Part shown: in pieces, positions 1 to 9,224 of the stretch | How positions within the stretch are numbered: position 1 is the stretch's first letter | Layout of the letters: each line of letters begins with the position of its first letter | NCBI GenBank assembly: GCA_012839295.1 | Contig: DUNO01000026.1 | Location: forward strand, 39,395 to 103,394 | DNA from: Clostridiales bacterium | GTDB lineage: Bacteria > Bacillota > Clostridia > Lachnospirales > Lachnospiraceae | Direction: 5' to 3' | Length of the DNA: 64,000 nucleotides | Position numbers and translations under genes: made by a program | Notes under the pieces: model-generated | The model's input: the letters and a program-made list of their open reading frames with translations, nothing else | Databases searched by the model: none | What the model was told of the DNA's origin: nothing

Positions 1-165
1 GTCTCTTATTTCTGGAAGAAGGCCTTTATTTCTAAAAGCAGGCCTCTTATTTCCGGAAGAAGGCCTTTATTTCTAAAAGCAAGCCTCTTATTTCCGGAAG
101 AAGGCCTTTATTTCTAAAAGCAAGCCTCTTATTTCTGGAAGAAAGCCTTTATCTCAAATGAAGTC
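1..165. repeat. 41-bp minisatellite downstream of folC
   Basis: Four blocks beginning GGAAGAAGGCCTTTATTTCT start near 14, 55, 96 and 137, exactly 41 bp apart, with few differences. The array begins at or before the window edge and runs into the folC stop codon. Read on the minus strand, the last folC codons (AAAGCTTCCTTCCAAAAGCA and onward through TGA) align with the repeat unit (AAGGCTTTCTTCCAGAAATA), so the array looks like a multiplied copy of the gene's own 3' end. The unit length is not a multiple of three. Confidence 0.9.
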
Positions 166-1473
166 CTCCTGCTTTTGGAAGGAAGCTTTCACCTCTGATA
201 AATAGAATAGGGAACCAAAGGCAAGAATAACGTCCTCCTGCCCAGCCTCATCAAAAGCAATTTTAATCGCATTGCTAACCGACTGTGCATCAACGACGGA
301 GCTGCTGCCGTATTTCCTGGCCTCCATGGCTAATTCGTGGGAGGCTAAGGCTCTTGGATTGTCCGGTGTAACCGTAATGATCTTATGTGCTAAGGGAGCC
401 ATGATCTCCAGGATTCTCCCATAATCCTTATCCGCTAAAACACCCATGATATAAATCAGCCTTTTATTGCTGTAATAGCGCTGCAGGGTTCTCTTTAAAT
501 GCAGCGCCGCATCCTCATTATGTGCCCCGTCTATAATAAAGTAGGGCTCCTTGGCCAAAATTTCAAACCGGCCGCTCCATTTTGCCTGAAGCAGTCCTTC
601 CTTCATCGCAGCCTTACTTATAGGATATCCCATGTCCTGCAGCAGCTCGATGGTGCCTAAAGCCAGCAGTGCATTCTTCCCTTGATATTCTCCCAGCAGC
701 TTAATCTCATAAGCCTGTCCATGATAAGTAAAGGTAGTCGCTTCCAGGCTGTATTCCAGATGGGTTAAATCTGCTTCCCGGAGCATTGTCAGCCCCGCCC
801 TCTTTTCTTCACAGGCCTCCTTCAATACGGCAAGGACGGATGGATCGTCATTACAGGTAATCACCGGCACCCCCGGCTTAATGATGCCTGCCTTTTCCCT
901 TGCTATCTTCTCCAAGGTGTCCCCCAGATACTGCATATGGTCCATACTGATGGAGGTAATAGCGCAGCAAACCGGATGCCGGATTACATTCGTTGCATCC
1001 AGCCTGCCTCCCAGCCCTACCTCCAGAATGGCAAAATCCACCTTCCTCTGCTGCATATAGAGTAAAGCCATAGCTGTCTCAAGCTCAAAGGAGGTCGGAT
1101 GGTCAAAGCCCTCCTTCACCATGGCCTCACAGACGGGCCTGATCTTTGCAATCGCATCACATATCCCTTCCTTCGTGATATATTCATGCTCTACCAGATC
1201 GGAATCATTCCTTTTTGATAATTGAACCCTCTCCTGATAACTAAAAACTGCAGGAGAGATATATCTTCCCACCAAATATCCCTCTGCTGCCAACACTGAT
1301 GCTATAATCGCTGTCGTAGAGCCCTTTCCGTTGGTTCCGGCCACATGTATTATTTTAAGCTCTTCCTGGGGGTTGTTAAGCCTCCCCATAAGCTCCGTTA
1401 TAATCTTCAGGCCCAGCTTACTTCCGTATTGGTTAGAGGCATCAATAAATGCCCTTGCTTCTTCGTATGTCAT
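154..1473 (-). CDS. folC: bifunctional folylpolyglutamate synthase / dihydrofolate synthase
   Basis: Cytoplasmic Mur-ligase-like enzyme that adds glutamate to (dihydro)folates using ATP. The N-terminal ATPase domain has the P-loop VAGTNGKGST at about residues 44-53, followed by the folate-binding stretch RYISPAVFSYQERVQ and the Mur-type GLGGRLDATN motif. The C-terminal domain carries FIIDGAHN. I start at the ATG at 1473, which has GGAG five bases upstream (439 aa, usual for the family); a TTG seven codons earlier has no ribosome site. The last codons are related to the 41-bp minisatellite that follows the stop. It is followed on the same strand by no visible gene within the window. Identification is firm. 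Confidence 0.95.
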   Translation of the reverse strand: MTYEEARAFIDASNQYGSKLGLKIITELMGRLNNPQEELKIIHVAGTNGKGSTTAIIASVLAAEGYLVGRYISPAVFSYQERVQLSKRNDSDLVEHEYITKEGICDAIAKIRPVCEAMVKEGFDHPTSFELETAMALLYMQQRKVDFAILEVGLGGRLDATNVIRHPVCCAITSISMDHMQYLGDTLEKIAREKAGIIKPGVPVITCNDDPSVLAVLKEACEEKRAGLTMLREADLTHLEYSLEATTFTYHGQAYEIKLLGEYQGKNALLALGTIELLQDMGYPISKAAMKEGLLQAKWSGRFEILAKEPYFIIDGAHNEDAALHLKRTLQRYYSNKRLIYIMGVLADKDYGRILEIMAPLAHKIITVTPDNPRALASHELAMEARKYGSSSVVDAQSVSNAIKIAFDEAGQEDVILAFGSLFYLSEVKASFQKQEDFI

Positions 1474-1592
1474 AACTTCTCCACTTCTGTACAAGTTATA
1501 TTTCCCCCATCAGCGGCAGTTGTAAAGGCTTCCTTTATAACTGTATCTTTGGATAATCGGCCATCTGAAAGGAGTTTTTATATGATGCCACT

Positions 1593-2801
1593 TTATTTTT
1601 CATTCACTACCTGGAAAATGAAAAATTTCAGGTAATAGGACTCATCTGCTGCCCAGAGGATCGGATGGTCCGGTGCCTGGGTACGGTATTCCACCTGCCG
1701 GATCCTTTTTCTTACGTTCCGAGCCGCCTGTCCGATGGTTTCAGCAAATAAATCAGGCGTCATAAAATGGGAACAGGAGCAGGTTGCCAGGTATCCCCCG
1801 TCCTTTACCAGCTTCATCGCCCTCAGATTAATCTCCCGGTAGCCCTTGATGGCATTCTTTACCGAACTTTTCGATTTTGTAAAGGCGGGAGGATCCAGGA
1901 TCACTACATCAAAGAGTTCCCCATTCCTTTCATATTCCGGGAGAAGGTCAAAGACATCTGCCGTTATGAATTTCACAGTATCGGATAAGCCGTTCAGAAC
2001 TGCATTCTCCGTCGCCTGGGCCACTCCAAGGGCTGATGCATCCACACCGATTACCTCCCTTGCACCGCCCAGCCCTGCATTCAGGGCAAAGGAGCCCGTA
2101 TGGGTAAAGCAATCCAGTACCCTCGCTCCTTTACAGAGCTTCGCTATGGCAGCACGGTTATATTTCTGGTCCAGGAAGAAGCCTGTCTTCTGTCCCTCTG
2201 CCACATCCACCAGATATTTAACGCCATTTTCAACAATCTGTACCTTTGTATCAAAGGGCTCTCCAAGGAAGCCCTTCACCCGCTCCAGCCCTTCGTTTAA
2301 GCGGACCTTTGCATCGCTGCGCTCATACACGCCCCGTACCGGATATCCGTCCTTTTTAAGAAGCTCCTTTAACAGGCCGATAATCTCCAACTTCATCCGG
2401 TCAATACCAAGCGCCAGGGACTGGACTACCAGGATATCGGAAAATTTGTCTACCACCAGCCCCGGAAGAAAATCCGCTTCACCAAATATAATCCGGCAGC
2501 TCTCAAGGTCCACGGTGGTTTTACGGTATTCCCAGGCGGCTCTCACCCTCATTTCCAGGAAATCATGGTCGATCTCCTGCCCCTTCACACGGGACATTAC
2601 ACGGACTGTGAGCTTAGAATTTGTATTGATAAACCCGCAGCCCAGGTAAAAATCATCAAAATCATGCACCTGCACTAAATCCCCGTTCTCAAATTCACCG
2701 GAGATGGCATCGATCTCATTGTCAAAAATCCAGAGTCCACCGCTTTTTAGGTTTCTTCCTTCCCCCTTTTTTATTTTAACAACAGCCTTCACTTTATTCA
2801 T
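1593..2801 (-). CDS. class I SAM-dependent rRNA methyltransferase, RlmI/RlmK-like
   Basis: Predicted 23S rRNA cytosine-5 methyltransferase of the RlmI (YccW) type. An N-terminal PUA-like segment (about residues 5-75) is followed by a Rossmann methyltransferase domain with the SAM-binding motif VLDCFTHTGSFALNA near residue 228 and the catalytic-loop motif DPPAFTKSK near 303. A Cys in CSCSHFMTPDLF fits the second family motif. The ATG at 2801 is chosen because GGAGG lies 7 bases upstream; a reading 17 codons longer starts inside a palindrome. The length of 402 aa is normal. It sits downstream of gtrA on the same strand. The exact target base cannot be read from sequence. Confidence 0.88.
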   Translation of the reverse strand: MNKVKAVVKIKKGEGRNLKSGGLWIFDNEIDAISGEFENGDLVQVHDFDDFYLGCGFINTNSKLTVRVMSRVKGQEIDHDFLEMRVRAAWEYRKTTVDLESCRIIFGEADFLPGLVVDKFSDILVVQSLALGIDRMKLEIIGLLKELLKKDGYPVRGVYERSDAKVRLNEGLERVKGFLGEPFDTKVQIVENGVKYLVDVAEGQKTGFFLDQKYNRAAIAKLCKGARVLDCFTHTGSFALNAGLGGAREVIGVDASALGVAQATENAVLNGLSDTVKFITADVFDLLPEYERNGELFDVVILDPPAFTKSKSSVKNAIKGYREINLRAMKLVKDGGYLATCSCSHFMTPDLFAETIGQAARNVRKRIRQVEYRTQAPDHPILWAADESYYLKFFIFQVVNEK

Positions 2802-2831
2802 TTTTCTTCCTCCATATATTACAGTGTGAAA

Positions 2832-2853
2832 AGTGCGCCATGCATGGCGCACT
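2832..2853. repeat. 22-bp perfect palindrome between gtrA and rlmI-like gene
   Basis: AGTGCGCCATGCATGGCGCA followed by CT reads the same on both strands. It begins about 30 bases downstream of the gtrA stop and ends about 30 bases before the methyltransferase start. On the minus strand it is followed by TTTC, so it could be a weak terminator or a dimer-binding site. A shorter hairpin (GACACC/GGTGTC) overlaps the gtrA stop near 2873-2890. Confidence 0.8.
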
Positions 2854-2882
2854 AAAAGTTGCCGGACACCGTTTTTGGTGTC

Positions 2883-3326
2883 TTAGAACTCCTCACTCTT
2901 CTTCCTTTGAAAGATCAACAGCTTACTGAACACATAATTAAGAACAATAACAATAACGGCTAAAAAGGCCTTAACCAGCAGGCGGTAAAAGCCCATCCAA
3001 ACCACAAAGACCAGCATGCCCAGCTGCTCTACGCCCAGGGTAATCAGCCTCAGGCCAAAGAACTTTGTCACCTTTTTCGCTTCATCCCTCGCATCCTCGC
3101 TTTTTGACTGGAATACATTAATTTTATTTACCAAATATGCAAAGGTAACAGCAATGACCCAGGCAATTGCATTGGAAGTAAGGGTCGGTATCCCGATTCT
3201 GCAAAGCAGCTCCAGACTTATGAAATTAACGATTGTCGTCAATGTACCTGCAATAGCGTAGGTTATTGTTTCCCGGTTCACCAGCTTCCCAAACAACCAC
3301 TTTACTTTATCTCTAATAAAATCCAT
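2883..3326 (-). CDS. GtrA family small membrane protein
   Basis: A 147-residue protein with four predicted membrane segments (about residues 22-43, 49-69, 88-110 and 116-137). It has the family features of a Y-A-I-A-G start to the first helix and an FAYLVNKINVFQ loop between helices 2 and 3. GtrA-like proteins are thought to help move lipid-linked sugars or to assist cell-surface polysaccharide glycosylation. No glycosyltransferase partner is next to it here, so its substrate is unknown. It lies upstream of the rRNA methyltransferase and is separated from it by a 22-bp palindrome. The ATG at 3326 is the only reasonable start. Confidence 0.85.
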   Translation of the reverse strand: MDFIRDKVKWLFGKLVNRETITYAIAGTLTTIVNFISLELLCRIGIPTLTSNAIAWVIAVTFAYLVNKINVFQSKSEDARDEAKKVTKFFGLRLITLGVEQLGMLVFVVWMGFYRLLVKAFLAVIVIVLNYVFSKLLIFQRKKSEEF

Positions 3327-3552
3327 GAATTCAATGCCTCCAGGTAAAGTATTTCCATATCTAGATATTAAAAACCTTTTATAAACATCTTTTCACGGCT
3401 GATATACCTAGCCTGCAACAGGTGGTATATAGCCTGTACATGTAGCATATACATACAGCCCATAATATGTAGCAGACCAATTATATCACCACGGTCTGTA
3501 TTAATCCAGCGAAAATATGTTTTCTTATATGATTCCCTGGAAAATGCCTTAT

Positions 3553-3626
3553 CTTAATCCTTATCCTTACCTTACCCTTACCTTACCCTATCCTATCCTT
3601 AATCCTTTCCCTAATCCTTTCCTTAA
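3553..3626. repeat. pyrimidine-rich simple repeat
   Basis: Degenerate repeats of CTTAC, CTTAT and TTAATC (for example CCTTACCTTACCCTTACCTT) fill part of the 537-bp gap between gtrA and the ABC-F gene. The rest of the gap holds AT-rich DNA, short direct repeats of TAGCCTG near 3410-3460, and the ABC-F promoter. No gene is seen. Confidence 0.7.
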
Positions 3627-3701
3627 TCCATATATTTTTACTATAAAAAGCATAGCCCAATTGTGCATTTTGCCACATTTTAAGTCCATAATACATTTAA
3701 A

Positions 3702-3730
3702 TTGAATTTTCACCAAGCATCATGTATGAT
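3702..3730 (+). promoter_or_regulatory. sigma-A-type promoter of the ABC-F gene
   Basis: TTGAAT (3702-3707), a 17-base spacer, then TATGAT (3725-3730). Transcription would start near 3737, giving a leader of about 127 bases before the ATG at 3864. The leader contains a small hairpin, GTACCTCCAAGGTAC, near 3757. An in-frame extension upstream from 3780 has no ribosome site and is treated as leader. Confidence 0.65.
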
Positions 3731-3863
3731 ATTGAATCGAGTGAATAATCCGTACCTCCAAGGTACTATTAGATAATACGTGCATGATAAGCCTCCTCCG
3801 GATCTCATCTGGACATTAAGCGGGATACCTATCATACAACCAACCTATAAGGAGCTTCCAACA

Positions 3864-5417
3864 ATGAGTATATTAAATGTTACAAATCTAAGCCACGGCT
3901 TCGGTGACCGTGCAATTTTCCACGATGTGTCCTTCCGCTTGCTAAAGGGCGAGCATATCGGCTTAATCGGTGCCAATGGGGAAGGTAAATCAACCTTCAT
4001 GAATATCGTGACAAACCGGTTAATGCCGGATGAGGGTAAGGTTGAATGGGCTAAGCATGTCCACGCCGGATACCTTGACCAGCACGCGGTACTTGAGAAA
4101 GGCATGACACTCCGCAGCGTGCTCCAGTCTGCCTTCTCCTACCTATTTGATTTAGAGGAAAAGATGAACCGGATCTGTGATTCCATGGGGGAGGCCGAGG
4201 GTGACGAGCTGCAGGGGATGATTGATGAGCTTGGGACAATCCAGGATCTCTTAACCATCCATGATTTCTATATTATTGACAGCAAGGTGGAGGAAATCGC
4301 CCATGCACTTGGCTTAGACGAGATTGGCCTTGACTGTGATGTGACTGATTTAAGTGGCGGACAGAGGACGAAGCTGCTGCTGGGTAAGCTGTTATTGGAA
4401 AAACCGGATATTTTATTGCTGGACGAGCCTACGAATTACCTGGATACCCAGCATATTGAATGGCTGAAGCGGTACTTGAATGACTATGAGAACGCCTTTA
4501 TCCTGATCTCCCATGATATCCCCTTCTTAAACAGTGTCGTCAATATCATTTACCATATGGAGAACCAGGAGCTGAACCGTTATGTGGGTGATTACGATAA
4601 ATTCCTGGAAGTTTATGAGATGAAGAAGAACCAGCTGGAAGCGGCTTATAAACGCCAGCAGAAGGAAATTGAAGAGCTGGAGGATTTTGTAGCCCGCAAT
4701 AAGGCAAGGGTATCCACCAGGAACATGGCTATGTCCCGCCAGAAAAAACTTGATAAGATGGAGGTCATTGAGCTCGCCAAGGATAAGCCGAAGCCGGAGT
4801 TTAATTTTAAAGAATCCAGGGCCGCGGGCCGGTACATTTTCCAGACCGAGGATTTTGTTATCGGTTACGAGGAGCCCCTGTCCTCTCCCTTGACCCTTTC
4901 CATGGAACGCGGGGAAAAGATTGCCCTGGTAGGCGCAAATGGTATCGGAAAAACCACCCTGCTAAAGAGCATCCTGGGGCTCATTCCCTCCCTCAGCGGT
5001 AAGGTTACCCTGGGCGACTATTTAAGCATCGGATATTTTGAGCAGGAAATGGCACCGGGAAACACTACTACCTGTCTGGATGAGATATGGAAGGAATTCC
5101 CCGGCTTTACCCAGTATGAGGTACGCTCCGCCCTTGCAAAATGCGGCTTGACGACAAAGCATATTGAAAGCCAGATCCGGGTCCTAAGCGGCGGTGAGCA
5201 GGCCAAAGTCCGTCTATGTAAGCTGATTAACCGGGAAACCAATATCCTGCTGCTGGACGAGCCTACGAACCATCTGGATGTGGATGCCAAGGACGAATTA
5301 AAACGGGCACTGAAGGCCTATAAAGGAAGCATTCTCCTGATTTGCCATGAGCCGGAGTTCTATGAGAATCTGGTTACCCAGGTATGGGATTGCTCAAAGT
5401 GGACCACGAAAAAATAA
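3864..5417 (+). CDS. ABC-F family ATP-binding protein
   Basis: Soluble protein with two ABC ATPase domains and no membrane segments, 517 aa. Domain 1 has Walker A GANGEGKS (36-43), signature LSGGQ (163-167) and ILLLDEPTNYLD (183-194). A charged linker follows at about 240-320. Domain 2 has GANGIGKT (357-364), LSGGE (441-445) and ILLLDEPTNHLD (461-472). ABC-F proteins act on the ribosome, either as translation factors or as antibiotic-resistance protection proteins; the sequence does not decide between these. The start is set by AAGGAG 9 bases upstream of the ATG at 3864. It is a single-gene unit with its own promoter. Confidence 0.93.
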   Translation: MSILNVTNLSHGFGDRAIFHDVSFRLLKGEHIGLIGANGEGKSTFMNIVTNRLMPDEGKVEWAKHVHAGYLDQHAVLEKGMTLRSVLQSAFSYLFDLEEKMNRICDSMGEAEGDELQGMIDELGTIQDLLTIHDFYIIDSKVEEIAHALGLDEIGLDCDVTDLSGGQRTKLLLGKLLLEKPDILLLDEPTNYLDTQHIEWLKRYLNDYENAFILISHDIPFLNSVVNIIYHMENQELNRYVGDYDKFLEVYEMKKNQLEAAYKRQQKEIEELEDFVARNKARVSTRNMAMSRQKKLDKMEVIELAKDKPKPEFNFKESRAAGRYIFQTEDFVIGYEEPLSSPLTLSMERGEKIALVGANGIGKTTLLKSILGLIPSLSGKVTLGDYLSIGYFEQEMAPGNTTTCLDEIWKEFPGFTQYEVRSALAKCGLTTKHIESQIRVLSGGEQAKVRLCKLINRETNILLLDEPTNHLDVDAKDELKRALKAYKGSILLICHEPEFYENLVTQVWDCSKWTTKK

Positions 5418-5475
5418 TGGGAGGTATTCATGACAATCGGACCTCCCCAGGCAATGGATATATGGTTCATGTGTG

Positions 5476-5618
5476 AATTTTTGGGGATACGGGCGCAAAA
5501 AAACAGATATCAGTGCATGCATGCTCCAGCTTCGCTGTCATCATACACTGATATCCGGATAATTTTATATTATTGAACCAAATACATGCTCCGATAATCG
5601 ATGCGCCCCTACATCCAA
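5476..5618. repeat. nested imperfect palindrome between convergent genes
   Basis: An outer pair (CGGGCGCA near 5490 and TGCGCCC near 5602) encloses an inner pair, GATATCAGTG (about 5506) and CACTGATATC (about 5546). It lies between the stop codons of the ABC-F gene and the LacI regulator gene. It may act as a two-way terminator or be an inserted hairpin element. Its sequence is not that of the 160-bp hairpin family found elsewhere in the window. Confidence 0.6.
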
Positions 5619-5627
5619 ATTGAAATA

Positions 5628-6662
5628 TTACATATCCCTTGTGGACTGTCCAACTACTAATTCCGCCTCAAAGGTCCTGCCTCCCCGTTCGATTTTACCA
5701 TTGATCATATCAAACAGGATTTTAATGGTTTCCTTCGCCATATCCTGGACAGGCTGCCGTATGGTTGTAATAGAGGGATGATAATAAAAGGAGATATCCA
5801 TACCATCAAATCCGGCTATGGAGTAATCCTTCGGAATTTGCTTTCCCATTTCAAAAATAGCTTTACAGGTACCTACCGCCACACTATCAGAAATTGCAAA
5901 CATGGCAGTACAGTCAACGCCGGAAGCAATAAGCTGCTTCGTCACCTCATACCCATACTTCATAGAAAAAATATCCATGGTTTCGTCCTGCAGATAACGG
6001 ATCAGGCTCTCGTCCCGGGGGATATGATTATCCTCCAAGGCCTTCAGATAACCCTCCAGCCGCAGCCTGCCGATGCTTTCATCACAGGGAGGTGCAGCGA
6101 TCATTGCAACCCGCTTATGCCCCAGCTTGCAAAGATAGTCAACCATCCGGTAGCTTTCCTTAAAATCATCTACCATAACAAAGGAATACTTGCTTTTATC
6201 AATGATTTCTGAGATACCGCCGGTACTTAAAATAAATGGTACCGTCAGCTGCCTTAGCTTCTCCTCCGAATGGCAGAAATATCCGCCAAGGAATACGATA
6301 CCCTTCAACCGTTTTTCCTTTTCCAGCAGGAGGGCAACCTCGACCTCATCCTCATTTTCTTCTACGCGGTGCAAAAGGAAGGTATATTTTTTCTTCTGGA
6401 TATCCTGCTCAAACACCTTCAGCATATTATTAAAGAAGGGGTTTGTGATACCTTTGATTAATACGGCAATCGTATTGGACTCCGAGCGCTTCAAATTGCG
6501 GGCACTGTTATTCGGAATATAATTATGTTCCTTGATTGCCTGCATAATCTGGGTTTTCGTCTCCGGATTAATATCCGGATGGTTATTGATCGCCCGGGAT
6601 ACCGTACTGACTGCAACACCGCATATTCTCGCTATATCCTTAATTGTAGTTGTTTCCATCAT
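5628..6662 (-). CDS. LacI family transcriptional regulator (maltodextrin operon)
   Basis: N-terminal LacI helix-turn-helix (TIKDIARICGVAVSTVSRAI, about residues 5-24) with the hinge helix NNSARNLKR, then a periplasmic-binding-like sensor domain ending in the family motif ITTIRQPVQDMA. About 344 aa. The start is set by AAGGA five to eight bases before ATGATG at 6662/6659. It is the last gene behind malQ and the sugar permeases on the same strand, so it probably controls the operon promoter near 11.7 kb, where three AACGTT operator cores are visible. The effector sugar is not known; a maltodextrin-type ligand is inferred from malQ. Confidence 0.9.
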   Translation of the reverse strand: MMETTTIKDIARICGVAVSTVSRAINNHPDINPETKTQIMQAIKEHNYIPNNSARNLKRSESNTIAVLIKGITNPFFNNMLKVFEQDIQKKKYTFLLHRVEENEDEVEVALLLEKEKRLKGIVFLGGYFCHSEEKLRQLTVPFILSTGGISEIIDKSKYSFVMVDDFKESYRMVDYLCKLGHKRVAMIAAPPCDESIGRLRLEGYLKALEDNHIPRDESLIRYLQDETMDIFSMKYGYEVTKQLIASGVDCTAMFAISDSVAVGTCKAIFEMGKQIPKDYSIAGFDGMDISFYYHPSITTIRQPVQDMAKETIKILFDMINGKIERGGRTFEAELVVGQSTRDM

Positions 6663-6807
6663 CAATCTTCCTTCGCATACGTTTCACTATCACAAAAACT
6701 ACCATGGTATCCCACGCTCCAGGATATGCACCCACTTCCTGCGGCGCTGGCATCATGTCTGCCGACATTATACCAAGTACCGCATGAAAATGCAATGAAA
6801 TCCATGA

Positions 6808-8349
6808 TTATCGCCCATAAAGCCTTGTCATATACTTAATTTTCTCCAATAATTCCTTGGAAATCTCAGCTTTTTGTAATCTCCACTTCCAGTTGTTTCC
6901 TACTGTCGCCGGTATATTTATTCTTGCCTCGCTGCCCAGCCCAAGATAATCCTGCACTGGGATAACGCAGAGCTTTGCAACGCTCATCTGGGCAAGCCGG
7001 ATCAGGCTCCAATGGATCTGCTCCTTCTCTGACGTGCCAAGATCTGTTTTCGATTGGTCGAGGCTTGTTTTTGAGGAACCAAAGCCCCCTTGCAGCGAAC
7101 CTGCGCCCATATAATTCAGGGCCATCCTCTTATCCTCCTCATTAATGGTATCAAACCATCCATGAATCGTGTCATTATCATGGGTGCCCGTATAGACGAC
7201 ACAGTTTTTTCCGTAATTATGGGGAAGATAGTCGCTATCCTCTCTTGAATCAAAGGCGAATTCCAATACCTTCATGCCCGGATATCCTGTTTCGCCCAGG
7301 AGCTGGCGGACACTTTCCGTAATATACCCCAGATCCTCGGCAATGATGTCCAGCTGTCCGAGCTTTTGGTCAATGGCATGGAACAGCGAGATCCCCGGGC
7401 CCTTTTCCCAGTGCCCCTTCTCTGCTGTCGCATCACCATAGGGAATGGAATAATATTCATCAAAGCCCTTGAAGTGATCGATCCGAACCACATCATACAG
7501 CTTAAAGCAATAGGCGATCCGGCTTAGCCACCATTCGTATCCTGTTTCCCGGTGGAGCTCCCAACGGTATAAAGGATTCCCCCACAGCTGCCCCGTTGAT
7601 GAAAATGCATCCGGCGGGCATCCCGCAACGGCAACCGGGTTCTGTTCCCCATCAAGCTGGAACAGCTCCGGCTTAGACCAGGTGTCGGCACTGTCAAAGG
7701 CCACATAGATCGGAAGGTCCCCAATGATCTTAATTCCCTTATCGTTCGCATATTTCTTCAGCCTTGACCATTGCCCGGTAAAAAGGTACTGGATATATTT
7801 GTAGAACCGGATATCCTCTGCCAGCTCCTTCCCGTACTTGGCCACTGCCTCGGGCCTGCGCAGCTTTATATCCTCATCCCACTCGCTCCAGCTCAAGCCC
7901 CCAAAGCTATTCTTTACCGCCATATAGAGGGCATAATCCTCAAGCCAGAATGCATTCTCCTGCTGGAAAGCGATATATTTTTCATCCTCCTCCAGGTTAC
8001 TCCGGTCATAAGCCCTCCGCAGCATCCGGAAGCGGGACAGGTATATCTTCTCATAATCGATATATCTTGGGTCATCCCCAAAATCATACTCCTTCATTTC
8101 TTCCTCTTCCAGCAGCCCCTCAGCAATCAACTGCTCAGGATCAATAAAATAGGGATTCCCGGCAAAGGTCGAGAAGGACTGGTAGGGGGAATCCCCATAG
8201 CTTGTGGGCCCGATGGGGAGTATCTGCCAGTATTTCTGCCCGGCCAGCTTTAGCTGGTCGATAAATTCATAGGCTTCCTTTGAAAAGGCACCGATCCCAT
8301 AATTCGAGGGCAGGCTGGCAATTGGTAATAGTATTCCGCTTGCACGCAT
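6808..8349 (-). CDS. malQ: 4-alpha-glucanotransferase (amylomaltase)
   Basis: Cytoplasmic GH77 enzyme that disproportionates malto-oligosaccharides. The N-terminus RASGILLPIASLPSNYGIG is typical. The catalytic barrel shows KIIGDLPIYVAFDSADTW, the nucleophile region DVVRIDHFKGF, the acid/base region IIAEDLGYIT and the substrate motif GTHDNDT. The length of 513 aa is normal for the bacterial enzyme. It lies 29 bases downstream of the MalG-like permease, so it is probably co-transcribed with the importer: sugars come in through the ABC system and MalQ reshapes them. Identification is firm. Confidence 0.96.
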   Translation of the reverse strand: MRASGILLPIASLPSNYGIGAFSKEAYEFIDQLKLAGQKYWQILPIGPTSYGDSPYQSFSTFAGNPYFIDPEQLIAEGLLEEEEMKEYDFGDDPRYIDYEKIYLSRFRMLRRAYDRSNLEEDEKYIAFQQENAFWLEDYALYMAVKNSFGGLSWSEWDEDIKLRRPEAVAKYGKELAEDIRFYKYIQYLFTGQWSRLKKYANDKGIKIIGDLPIYVAFDSADTWSKPELFQLDGEQNPVAVAGCPPDAFSSTGQLWGNPLYRWELHRETGYEWWLSRIAYCFKLYDVVRIDHFKGFDEYYSIPYGDATAEKGHWEKGPGISLFHAIDQKLGQLDIIAEDLGYITESVRQLLGETGYPGMKVLEFAFDSREDSDYLPHNYGKNCVVYTGTHDNDTIHGWFDTINEEDKRMALNYMGAGSLQGGFGSSKTSLDQSKTDLGTSEKEQIHWSLIRLAQMSVAKLCVIPVQDYLGLGSEARINIPATVGNNWKWRLQKAEISKELLEKIKYMTRLYGR

Positions 8350-8378
8350 AATTAGTCACATCCTTTGATTTTGATAAA

Positions 8379-9224
8379 CTATCCTTTGATTGCTCCTGCA
8401 ACCACGCCTTCGATAATGTATTTCTGGCAGGCCAGATAAAACACTACAATCGGTATAATCGCCAACACCAGCATGGCCATCATGGCTCCCATATCAATGG
8501 AACCATAGCCACCCTTCAGATATTGGATTGCAATCGGAATTGTCCTATATTCTGAACCGATCAGCAGGTAGGGCAATAAATAATCGTTCCAGATCCACAT
8601 TGTATTTAAGATACCCACCGTCACCGCAATCGGCTTTAATACCGGCATTACGACCCGGAAAAAGGTGGTCAGGGTGTTGCAGCCGTCAATCATGGCCGCT
8701 TCCTCAAGCTCCATCGGGATCGACTTTACGAAGCCGCTGAACATGAACACGGACAGGCCGGCCCCGAACCCCAGGTAGATAAAGATAATGCCCACCGGGT
8801 TATCCAGATGCAGCATATTGGCCACCTTGGTCATGGTGAACATAACCATCTGGAAGGGTACTATCATGGAAAATGCAAATAAATAGTACAGCATATTATT
8901 AAATCTATTCTTTACTCTAGTAATAAACCATGCAGTCATGGAAGTAAATATAATGATAACGGCCACGGAGCAAACCGTGATAAAGAAGGACCAGCCTGCC
9001 GCATGTAAAAATCCCGTCTTCCCAATTCCGCCGGTATAATTTTCAAATTCAACAAAGGTCTCCGCATTCGGTAACTCAAAGGGTGTTTCGCTGATAAAAA
9101 ACTTACCCTTGAAGGAGTTAATCAATACAATAAGGATAGGAGATATAAATAACGCTGCTAACACAATTAAAATAACAAAGATGACAATTCTGGAGGTTTT
9201 CCTCTTACGTCTCTCCTTATTCAT
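8379..9224 (-). CDS. carbohydrate ABC transporter permease, MalG-like
   Basis: An inner-membrane permease of 281 aa with six predicted transmembrane segments, starting at about residues 13-35. The conserved EAA loop, EEAAMIDGCNTLTTFFRVVMP, is near residue 175 and contacts the ATPase. It ends in the family tail VAGAIKG. The start codon overlaps the stop of the upstream permease at 9224. No ATPase gene is in the operon; a shared MsmK-type ATPase encoded elsewhere is the usual arrangement in Firmicutes. Confidence 0.93.
   Translation of the reverse strand: MNKERRKRKTSRIVIFVILIVLAALFISPILIVLINSFKGKFFISETPFELPNAETFVEFENYTGGIGKTGFLHAAGWSFFITVCSVAVIIIFTSMTAWFITRVKNRFNNMLYYLFAFSMIVPFQMVMFTMTKVANMLHLDNPVGIIFIYLGFGAGLSVFMFSGFVKSIPMELEEAAMIDGCNTLTTFFRVVMPVLKPIAVTVGILNTMWIWNDYLLPYLLIGSEYRTIPIAIQYLKGGYGSIDMGAMMAMLVLAIIPIVVFYLACQKYIIEGVVAGAIKG

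Noticed and set aside
1..165. CRISPR array
   Set aside because: Units are contiguous 41-bp repeats without unique spacers, and no cas genes are present.
1846..2649. Long plus-strand open frame opposite the rRNA methyltransferase
   Set aside because: It is a reverse-strand shadow of a well-conserved gene; its translation is Ser/Arg-rich with no ribosome site and no domain.
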